Shown in pieces: positions 63,201 through 64,000 of a DNA stretch of 64,000 nt; within the stretch, counting starts at the first letter, position 1, and the number at the start of each line of letters is the position of its first letter. Under the pieces are notes generated by a model, which saw only the letters and a list, made by a program, of their open reading frames with translations, did no database searches and was not told the DNA's origin. The DNA is from Rotaria sordida. Taxonomy: Eukaryota > Rotifera > Eurotatoria > Philodinida > Philodinidae. A program made the position numbers and the translations under genes. The stretch covers positions 1 to 64,000 of the forward strand of contig CAJNOL010001258.1 in assembly GCA_905250125.1 (NCBI GenBank), written 5' to 3'.

Positions 63201-64000
63201 TTTATTTTTTTGTCTTTAGAGAATTACTTTTACAAGGTTGGATGAAACCTGGTCGTGATGATTTAGCACCAAATGTAGCTCTTGTATCTAGACGATTTAA
63301 TGAAGTAAAACAACTAATCAAAGTTTTATATGAATTCTTTTTATTCATATTTTGTTTTTTCATAGATGTGTCGACTTGTTATTACAGAAATATTATTAAT
63401 ACCAACTGTTAATGCTCGTGTCCAATGTATTGAAAAATGGTGTATGTTTTTAAGAGAATGAATATTTGTGTCGTTTGGATTGCAGTAAAACATTTTGAGT
63501 AAAAGATACTACGGAAATAACTGACAGAAGACACCCACACCTTAGTCAACATACAGTTTAAATTGTAGTAGATAATTGATCGAAAATACTCACTGAACAA
63601 AATTCATTTTTGATTCTTTTGTTTTTCAAAATATATTTGTTTTTAGGTACTGTTGCTGATATATGTCGATATTTACGAAATTTTAATGGTGTTCTTCAAA
63701 TAATGGCTGCTTTTGTAAATAGTTCTGTTTATCGTTTAAAACAAACATGGGATCGTATATCAAAACAAAATAAACAAGTTATAAATAAACTTCAAAATCT
63801 TGTTCATTCCGATGGGAAATTTAAAAACTTACGTGATACATTAACAAAGTAAAAAAAGAAAATCGTTAGTCAAATTCATGAAATTAAAATTTTTATTTTC
63901 AATAGAGTTGATCCACCATGTGTGCCATATCTTGGTTTATATTTATCTGATTTAACATTTATTGAAGAAAGTTCATCTGATATATCAGAAAATTTAATCA
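51271..64000 (+). CDS. RASGRF: RasGRF, Ras/Rac guanine-nucleotide exchange factor (3' end beyond window)
   Basis: Twenty-nine exons in frame give about 1352 residues to the window edge: 51271-51609, 52767-52873, 52930-53077, 53151-53305, 55089-55213, 55286-55346, 55424-55503, 55562-55638, 55700-55819, 55885-55995, 56061-56178, 56410-56573, 58413-58762, 58819-58894, 58969-59204, 59266-59327, 59387-59476, 59537-59584, 60631-61001, 61063-61174, 61237-61452, 61536-61693, 62760-62789, 62849-62998, 63057-63151, 63220-63304, 63366-63441, 63647-63848, 63906 onward. Order: PH1 (about 44-150; [18 protein letters not shown]), coiled coil, IQ motif (228-241, [14 protein letters not shown]) for calmodulin, DH/RhoGEF (about 252-480; [19 protein letters not shown]), PH2 (to about 640), REM (from about 678; [20 protein letters not shown]), a Ser/Asn-rich linker, and CDC25 (from about 1110; [20 protein letters not shown] near the edge). 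This is the full RasGRF order, linking calcium to Ras and Rac activation at membranes. The gene looks intact; about 90 residues are probably missing. Confidence 0.95.
53845..54399. mobile_element. TTAA-flanked piggyBac-like non-autonomous element in RasGRF intron 4
   Basis: The 555-bp segment is bounded by TTAA at 53841-53844 and 54400-54403. The left end reads CCTTTTGGCTCCCGGC and the right end, on the opposite strand, reads TCCTTTGATTCCTGGC: imperfect terminal inverted repeats beginning C/T-CCTTT. TTAA duplication with CCCTTTG-like ends is the hallmark of piggyBac elements. The interior is clearly more GC-rich than the surrounding intron and includes open frames of 63 and 71 codons (53872-54063, 54060-54275) that do not resemble a transposase I know. 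Likely a MITE or an internally deleted copy. Confidence 0.7.
56574..57680. other. Left part of RasGRF intron 12 with possible antisense coding remnant
   Basis: Between about 56930 and 57440 the minus strand gives broken open stretches of gene-like composition (56931-57134 and 57226-57441), including [13 protein letters not shown]. They are in different frames with stops between, so if coding-derived this is a pseudogene. No family recognised. Confidence 0.25.
57681..58211. mobile_element. Hairpin element in RasGRF intron 12
   Basis: CTTTTCGACCGAAATGATG at 57681 pairs with sequence ending CGTCTCGATCGAAAAG at about 58211, and ATTACTAGTGAGTAATAGAAA pairs with the TTTCTATTACTCTCTAGTAC region near 58160. 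Complementarity continues inward (TTCAGATATCGAGATTTTAG against the region near 58105-58135) to a loop around 57950. Weaker pairing extends outward to about 57620 and 58260, so the true ends and target duplication are uncertain. Confidence 0.75.
59780..60321. mobile_element. Hairpin element in RasGRF intron 18
   Basis: GTGCTAAAAAGCTTTTGAGC at 59780 pairs exactly with the sequence ending CTTTTTAGCAC at 60321. The arms stay complementary over about 240 bp each, including TTCAGAATTTCTGGATAA (59999-60016) against TTATCTCCGAAATACC-type sequence and TTCATCCAGAAATTCTGAA (60115-60133). The loop is near 60040-60080. No clear TA duplication at the outermost paired bases, so the ends may be eroded. Confidence 0.82.
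61888..62249. mobile_element. TA-flanked hairpin element in RasGRF intron 22
   Basis: The left end TCCAACTGTCAAACGCC (61888) pairs with the right end, which reads CATCCGACAGTTGGG and stops at 62249; TA flanks both (61886-61887 and 62250-62251). Inside, AGACTAAGAAAGAGTTGAAAAG pairs with the region CTTTTAAACTTTTCTTAAT near 62177, and TTTTAATGAAATTTTTACTGAGA with TCTCAGTAAAAATTCCATTA near 62115. The loop is about 62035-62110. Confidence 0.78.

Overview
The window looks like nuclear DNA of a small, AT-rich invertebrate genome. Genes have many exons with canonical GT..AG introns, most only about 45-70 bp long, and the encoded proteins are typically metazoan (TPPP, a Fos/ATF-type bZIP, AHSA1, an ankyrin/SOCS-box protein, an FMNL-type formin and RasGRF). 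A rotifer, probably bdelloid, is my best guess from intron size, base composition and protein style. That is inference; I see no bacterial, viral, rRNA, tRNA or CRISPR features.

Layout, left to right. 0.4-3.3 kb: a TPPP/p25-alpha gene and a bZIP transcription-factor gene, both on +. 3.3-13.2 kb: gene-poor DNA holding a 0.9-kb palindromic element with TA-flanked ends and a decayed calmodulin-like EF-hand pseudogene. 13.2-18 kb: a possible small secreted-protein ORF with an upstream TATA box, running into about 45 copies of a 93-bp tandem repeat. 20.1-21.8 kb: a TA-flanked element with many AAGATC-type subterminal motifs. 23.5-24.8 kb (-): AHSA1. 25.8-26.6 kb (+): a single-exon gene with six exact 21-residue repeats that I do not recognise. 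28.3-29.0 kb: another hairpin element. 29.6-33.2 kb (-): ankyrin-repeat/SOCS-box gene. 35.3-48.4 kb (+): a complete formin of the FMNL class in 31 coding exons. 51.3 kb to the right edge (+): RasGRF, 29 exons, cut by the window end inside the CDC25 domain.

I traced the four larger multi-exon genes exon by exon. Reading frame is kept across every junction, and the joined products match their families from end to end, so these genes appear intact. Biologically, FMNL (a Rho-family-regulated actin nucleator) and RasGRF (a calcium/calmodulin-responsive Ras and Rac exchange factor) both belong to small-GTPase signalling to the cytoskeleton. The adjacency may be chance.

The most interesting non-genic signal is a collection of hairpin (fold-back) elements of 0.36-0.9 kb whose arms cover nearly their whole length. 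Most are flanked by TA, as expected for Tc1/mariner-type insertion. They sit in intergenic DNA and, conspicuously, inside most of the long introns of FMNL, RasGRF and the ankyrin/SOCS gene. Their internal sequences fall into at least two related groups. A separate TTAA-flanked piggyBac-like element lies in RasGRF intron 4. The 93-bp array also shows an unusual reversal of strand composition: C-rich at its left edge and G-rich at its right edge.
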